A DNA stretch of 64,000 nucleotides. Source: Solanum dulcamara (lineage: Eukaryota > Streptophyta > Magnoliopsida > Solanales > Solanaceae). The stretch spans positions 31,741,097-31,805,096 of the forward strand of contig NC_077242.1 of the NCBI RefSeq assembly GCF_947179165.1, in the 5' to 3' direction. The position numbers and the translations under genes are program-made. The notes beneath the pieces were generated by a model. That model was not told where the DNA came from and ran no database searches. It saw only the letters and a list, made by a program, of their open reading frames with translations. Of this stretch, positions 58,454 through 64,000 are shown piece by piece (position 1 is the stretch's first letter; each line of letters starts with the position of its first letter).

Positions 58454-61400
58454 TGTAATGACCCTCCAAATATTTTTTCTGTTTCTGCTTCCATTTCACC
58501 GTTAGAGAATTTCTACAGAGACCCCAAGTCATTTACAACCTGTTGGCGTCGGTAGATCGGTCGCCTAGTCTTTCATTTGGGTTTTAGGCCTGTTTCCTTG
58601 TTTTGAAGCTTTTATAACTTAAAAAGTTGATTTTGGTCATAACATCAGAAAAACAACCTCAGAATGGAATTCTAATAGTTCAATCAGTTCTGGAATGCAA
58701 TTAAGCTTGTAGCATGGTTTTCATGAGTATCAAGACAATCGATACGAGTTAGGGACCCTTTGGCGCTTTTGCCTTTGAAATTTAGGCTATGGTTGACTTT
58801 GGTCAATATTCTTGGAAAATGTGCTCGAAAGAAAATTCCAAAAATGGTTAGTTCCGGAATGTCAATTTTGTTCTAGAATGACCATTCATTCACTTCTTGA
58901 GACTTGTAGACTAATTCTATTGCCCATTGTGGAATTATGCTCAGAGTGGCACTTGGGTGTGGGACCTACTTTTTTCTAAAATGACCTCATATGGGAATTT
59001 TGAATATGTCATGGAGTTCGTACCACCGTATTTTATGGGTTAGCATATCCCATTTATGCGCGGCATTCCAAACGACTTCTGTGCACCCCATTAGAGATTG
59101 GACTTTTGCCAAAAAGGCTATTTTGCAATAGTTGCTGGTGCCCAACAACTTATCCTTCACGTTCATGAGGTCTTAGGTCGCAATTACGAGGGTCCTGTCC
59201 CTTGTTCTTCGAGATCGCGATGTGTAGCTTTCTAGTGTCTCGCGATTGCGAGCTTAGTGCTTCGCGATCGAGATGAGCAATTCTGTCTGGTCTTTATTTA
59301 AAAGACTAGATGCGATTAGCTTTGAACATTCATGTTCATTTGGTTATATCTCTCTCTTTTGGGGCTCAAATTTGGTGATTTAATTGTCCTACTTCAAGAG
59401 AATTGCGAGGGGAACATATTTGTGAGCTCGGGAAGTGTATTTGAAGATTTGTTGGAGGTAAGTTTGCTAAATTAGCTATTGTGTTGTCCTATTTTTTGGA
59501 GTGAACCTTTAGTGAATTTTGGGAAGCTGCTTCTTGCCCAATTTTTATCTATTTTCTGTGATTCAAGAATCTATACTGTGGGGTTTTCTGCAAGAAACAT
59601 CATAGTGTGATTAGTTTTTTTAGTGGAGGCTTCATTCTTGCTGCATGATAGGTTATTGACAATTCCCGACCCCGTCTTGTGTTTTAAGATAGTGAAAGAA
59701 CTTGGGGTGTTGTTTAGGACAACCTTTTTTGTTCAATTCTGAAATTTATAGATGCGAGTCCCATAATTCCCATTTTGGACCCCAAAATAGGCCCATCTCT
59801 GAATTCAATAATTTTAGTTTCATAACAATAGTATTGATGTTGTGATTCTATTGTTGGTAGCATGGCAGTGTTTGGAGACCATTCGAAAGGGAAAAGCTTT
59901 GATTTCATGAGTTAAAGCGTGCGCGGTCGGCCTACAGGTAGGCTACGGTTTCCTCCTTTTAAAACTGAGCATGTTTAGACATTTGTATATTGATTTTTAT
60001 GAGTTTGGGGGTGTTTGGGTGCTGAGCATGCTAAATTTCTAGAATTCATGTCCTATGCTCTATTTTTTGAGAAATTCAAGCTACTAAAGCAAGTCTCCGG
60101 TTATTGTTAATCATCTTCATACCTTATGGTGTGTGTTCTGCCTTTGGTTTATGTCTTTGGAAGTATGTTTGGCCTTAGTGCAGGCTTAGAATAGTGACTT
60201 TCATAGACTTGTATGATTTTGGTGTCGTCAGGCTTTGAAACATCTCCAACGACAATTTAGCTCACTGTAGACTGATATATAGTAGACTTGAGTCCGATAG
60301 TCTGAGCTTTATCTAGGTATTGGTACAACTCTGGAACCTTACCTCCATAATTCCCTTTTCTTCTATCGATCCCATATCACTTGATTTTTGGTTCTGGAAG
60401 TCTTTTCATCAATTTTGTTTGGATGTGGTTCGGGCTGGAGTGATTTATTTATGCCACTCGGACTGGGGTACTCTTAGTGACATTTGGTTGGCCGTTGATT
60501 CTAATTCTGACTGAATCACTTATGTTCATGGTTTAAGTCCCTAATTCACTCCATCAGGCGGGGTTCCAGTCCTTGCCTTGGTATTATTACCTCGGTTCAA
60601 GTCCTTGGCCTTACTTAATCGTGGTTTGAGTCCACTGCCATTATCAACCTTTATTGAAGTCCGTCTCTACTCATTAGCTTTGGTTTGAATCCTTAGATAC
60701 CATTACCCAGTTCAAGTCCATGGTCTCTCTTGCATATGGTTCAAGTCTATGATTATCTATTATCGAGGTTTCTCTCTTACATGTAGTTCAAGTCCATGAT
60801 TATCTATTATCGGGGTTCGAATCCTTGGTCAATTTGGATATGGTTCAAGTCCATGATTATTTATCACCTTGGTTCAAGTCCTTGGTTATTTTCAAATCTC
60901 GGTTCGAGTCCCTAATCCTTTGGTAAATCGTTGATTCAAGCTTTGGGTTAAGGCTTTTGGCTTTCGGGATGTTTTGGTTCAAGTCTATGGGAAGTTGTGG
61001 CATTATTAGAACTTTATCAGACCCATTCATTTCACTTCAACTATATTTGCTCCTCCCAGACTTATGGGAATCCATTCAGGTTGTCCCTTTTAGACTTATT
61101 CATGACCGTACCAGTCTGGTTTATGGGAGCCCAAAAATTTAGCTAGTTTCTCAACCTTTGTGTATTGAGTACGCACATGTACATACCTACCTTGATTCCT
61201 TGCTTCTATCCTTGGTTGTTATTAGTTTCTATCATCTCATTTTACTTTTGCTTGTCTTGCTAAGTCGGCCTATGATACCTACTGGGTACCTATTATTTTG
61301 GTACTCATACTACACTCTGCATCTGTATGTGTGACTTCCAGGTTTTGGGCGGTATCTTTTATTTGTACGTATACTTTGTTATGGTTTTGTCGTTCATTGG

Positions 61401-61548
61401 CTTTTCTATTATCTCATTATTATTTTTAGTTGTATTATTGGTCTTCTTCCCTGACATCCCATTACTCACAGATTTGGGATATGGGTCAGCTTGTCTACTC
61501 AGAGGTCATAGTAAGCACAATCATGATCTGAGAAATCGGGTCGTGACA
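58454..61548 (+). repeat. Element J 5' LTR (3.1 kb)
   Basis: TGTAATGACCC...GGGTCGTGACA, intact TG...CA ends, followed directly by the primer site. It contains about ten subrepeats of GGTTCAAGTCCATGATTAT-like text at 60530-60950. Frames inside it (60320-60514, 60957-61142, 61327-61752) have no recognisable similarity; the last runs through the LTR end and primer site, so it is chance. Confidence 0.92.
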
Positions 61549-61564
61549 AGTTGGTATCAGAGCC
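61549..61564 (+). other. Element J primer binding site (initiator tRNA-Met)
   Basis: AGTTGGTATCAGAGCC lies immediately after the LTR end. It is the only undecayed tRNA-Met primer site in the window and the reference for recognising those of E, C and D. Confidence 0.92.
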
Positions 61565-61755
61565 TCAGGTTCACTGGTCTCACTTGTACAGAGGAAATAT
61601 CTAGTAGATTCTTGCAGATTGGTGAGGATACATCCGTGACTTATATTTGGGAAGCTACAGGATGTCTTTTAGGAATGTGTCTCTTTTGTACTGCTATCGT
61701 GCATTGTGTGTCTTATCTATTTCTAGAAATCTCACTTGTTCCACTCTTTTAAAAG

Positions 61756-63240
61756 ATGACTCGCATGTGTGCTAGGGGTAGAGGCAGACCCTAAGGTAAT
61801 ACTAGGGCTACAACTCTAGCTCGAGACAGAGAGTAGACTCTGGAGCCGTCGCCTATCTGGAGTGTTGGAAATATAGCAATTTATTTTGTATTTTAGATTT
61901 CCCAATCATTGGAAGTAATCTTCACTGGCACAAGGATAGAGGTGGAGCCACCAGTAGATTTGGTACATCATCAATCGATTGGGCCCGGACTAGCCTAGCC
62001 ACTGCCACGCTAGTTGTAACTCTAAACCTTCAGGCTATGTTCACCAAGATATTATCTGTTATTAGGGATGTGAAGCATGCCCTAGATCTATCTGCTCTAG
62101 TGTCGTAGGTCCAGCTTGCGTTAGAGGCATAAGTTTTTCAGTAGACACCAGTACCTATTGATCAACATGATCATTTGGAGGGCATCATGTTACTTCTGGA
62201 GAAAAAGATGCTCGAGGTGTTTTTACGACTATCACTACCAAGGATTTCTTGGGTTATGGGTGAGGATTCTCACGAGTTACTACTTACTTGCCAAGAGTGG
62301 CTACAGACTTTAGGTCTAGTGGAGTTGAGAGGATCCAACTTCACTGCTTATCAGCTAGACGATCCTGCCTGGTAGTGGTGGCATTCATATCTTGAGACCA
62401 GGGCAATTGTCTCTACTGGCGTTGTAGGATGAGTTTTCAGAGGCTTTCTTAGCTTAGTTTATTCCTAGGAACATCAAAAATCAGCTCTGAGATCAATTTT
62501 TCCAATTGGATTAGGGATCTATGACTGTATCAGAGTACAAGGCTTGATTCCATGAGCTCTCTAGGCATTCCACCACAATCTTACCTGCTGAGAAGGAGAG
62601 AGTTCAGTGCTTGATCATAGGATTGAGGCTCTAGTTATGAATTGAGACTCAGTGTTTAGTCTCAGTAGGCCACTCATTTCTGGATATAGTGGACCATGCC
62701 CTCATACTTGAGAAGCTCCATCGTGAGGCCCAAGGGCCCAGTGGTAAAAGAGCTAGGCAGAAGGATAGCCAATATGGACACCGCTTTAGACCCAAGGAGT
62801 CATATGATAGATCTCGCCAGAGATTCCAACTGGGCTTGTCTAACCACCCTTTATCAACCTCACTTTATACTTCATAGGGTGACCAGCATCGTCAGGGTGG
62901 CTCTAGTGCCAGTCTAAGTCAGGGCCAAGGTGGTTCTCAGATGAGTACATCTAGTTGAGGTATTCAATCTCCATTTCCGAGCCGACAGCCACAGAGGTGC
63001 TATGAGTGAGGGGAGCTAGATCATTGGTCCTATGAGTACCCTCTCTGTAGGCCAGTTGTACCATCTCCATAAGTAACTAGACCTACATGAGTAATAATAC
63101 CTCCAGTTAGAGGCGGAGTCTAGGTCCAGGATCGTAGAGGTAGTCATAAGGGTGCACAGAAAGGTCCCTGAGGAGGCAGGGTAGGAGGAAGAGTTGATGC
63201 GCAAGGTAGAGGATCCCAAGCCTACTTTTATGTAGCTTCA
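61756..63240 (+). pseudogene. gag: Element J gag (broken)
   Basis: It starts at ATG 61756 with MTRMCARGRGRP, the usual basic beginning. Later recognisable parts are the capsid-like text (EKKMLEVFLRLSLPRISW..., 62175-62375) and a Gln/Ser-rich linker. The zinc knuckle at 62998-63040 reads C-Y-E-stop-G-E-L-D-H-W-S-Y-E-Y: the second Cys is a TGA stop and the last Cys is Tyr. Many stops and frameshifts. Confidence 0.82.
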
Positions 63241-63745
63241 TCTAGAGTAGAAGCTGAGGCCTCAGACGATGTGATCATATGTACGGTTCTATTATGTCAT
63301 CAGCCCACATTTGATTTATTTAATCCAGGCTCCATCTATTCTTATATATATGTATATTGTGTCGCTCGACTAAGTATGAGTCTGGTGCCCTTAGTTGAGT
63401 CTCTATATGTTTCGACCTCGATAGGTGATTCTTTAGTAGTGGGTTAGGCCATGACATCCTGTGTGGTGACTATTTAGTGAGAGACACTAGGCTTGACCTC
63501 ATTTTTCTTGATATGGTGGATTTTGACTTGATTCTGAGCATGGACTAGTTATTCCCTCATTGAGCGGCCTTGGATTACTATGTTAAGACCATTACTTTAG
63601 CCATGTTTGGTATTCCACCGGTGGTATGGAAAAGATCTTATAGTCGCATGACGATTAAGGTGATTTCTTTTATTTAGGCTAGGAGGTTAGTGGCTAGCGG
63701 ATGTTTGGCATACTTGGCTTGTGTTAGAAATGTGAGTTGAAAGGT
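63241..63745 (+). pseudogene. pro: Element J aspartic protease (broken)
   Basis: The active-site segment reads FDLFNPGSIYSYIYVYCVARLSMS (63310-63380), where relatives have DPGS; the catalytic Asp is Asn. STSIGDSLVVG follows, then MVDFDLILSMD-like text (63514-63545) and the second half of the domain with stops. Compare element C, whose DPG triplet is intact. Confidence 0.85.
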
Positions 63746-64000
63746 CCCCATGATTTATTCAGTGCCTATAGTACAAGAGTTTGCAGATGTATGTCCTATC
63801 AACCTGCCTGGCCTTCCTCCGGATCATGACATTTACTTCGTCATTGATTTAGAGCTGGGTACTCATTATATTTCCATCCCATCGTACAGTATAGACCCTA
63901 TAGAGCTCAAGGAGATCAGTATGGAGCTCTAAGATCTCTTGGGTAAGGGATTCATTCGGCCTAGTGTATCGTCTTGGGGTGCCCCAATTCTGTTTGTTAA
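63746..64000 (+). pseudogene. pol: Element J start of reverse transcriptase (cut by window edge)
   Basis: Pre-RT linker VPIVQEFADVCPINLPGLPPDHDIYFVIDLELGTHYISIPSY (63756-63880), then ELKEISMEL followed by a stop, then [20 protein letters not shown], the conserved entry of RT, ending at the last base of the window. The rest lies to the right. Confidence 0.88.

Larger units (their letters stand above)
58454..64000 (+). mobile_element. Element J: Ty3/gypsy retrotransposon, 5' half (runs off window)
   Basis: Plus strand: 5' LTR 58454-61548, primer site, gag, protease and the first residues of RT at the window end. The LTR start TGTAATGACC, the CTCGCGATTGCGAG patch (about 59230) and the DPGS/NPGS protease pattern show it is a relative of element C. 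It is inserted at the last base of the hAT relic; TGCCA (58449-58453) would be the left target duplication. Confidence 0.92.

Noticed and set aside
61327..61752. 141-codon plus-strand frame
   Set aside because: It spans the LTR end and the tRNA primer site of element J; both have known non-coding roles.

Overview
The window is nuclear DNA of a plant, most likely a member of the nightshade family (Solanaceae). It looks like gene-poor, probably pericentromeric heterochromatin. The DNA is AT-rich. The recognisable coding sequence is almost entirely Ty3/gypsy LTR-retrotransposon polyprotein, plus one hAT transposase relic and two pseudogenes of the plant-specific 'putative plant transposon protein' family. 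I found no host gene, tRNA, rRNA or CRISPR array. The family assignment rests on recalled LTR words (TGTAATGACC... / ...GGGTCGTGACA followed by TTGGTATCAGAGCC) and is inference. Every coding region is broken by stops or frameshifts.

Layout. 1-1018: an LTR-like end. 1019-2540: featureless AT-rich DNA. 2541-8345: a minus-strand LTR unit (element E) with direct repeats at 2541-3223 and 6348-8345, enclosing a plus-strand transposon-protein pseudogene (3723-4952). 8346-12682: an AT-rich block with a degenerate minisatellite, a perfect 20-bp inverted repeat and an LTR-like terminus (K). 12683-43460: element A (plus strand), a large non-autonomous gypsy-like element with gag-protease remnants, a transposon-protein remnant, a polypurine tract and a 3' LTR, but no reverse transcriptase or integrase of its own. 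A is split by two insertions. The first is a solo LTR, B (13296-27137, target duplication GGTAA), itself split by a complete minus-strand gypsy element, C (14350-25822, target duplication GTTGG). The second is a complete plus-strand gypsy element, D (28138-37705, target duplication GGTAA).

43461-46700: a diverged LTR related to D (H), split by a truncated LTR (G). 46800-58453: a hAT DNA transposon whose transposase reading frame stops at 48950, where a minus-strand gypsy element (I, 48951-53092) begins. I is in turn interrupted by a minus-strand element (F, 53093-57781) with a tRNA-Asp-type primer site. A deletion at about 57782 appears to have removed one end of F, half of I and the C-terminal part of the hAT gene. 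58454-64000: the first half of a plus-strand gypsy element (J) inserted at the hAT right end; it runs off the window.

No gene here is likely to act today. C, D and J have the standard gag-protease-RT-RNase H-integrase order as far as they are visible, and I shows the 3' part of that order. In different elements catalytic residues are visibly changed: C has FIND instead of FxDD in RT, J has Asn for the protease Asp, I has Lys for the integrase Glu, and the hAT has Asn for the first catalytic Asp. D keeps the most catalytic residues. The nesting gives a clear relative chronology, and many stops are TAG, as expected from deamination of methylated cytosine.
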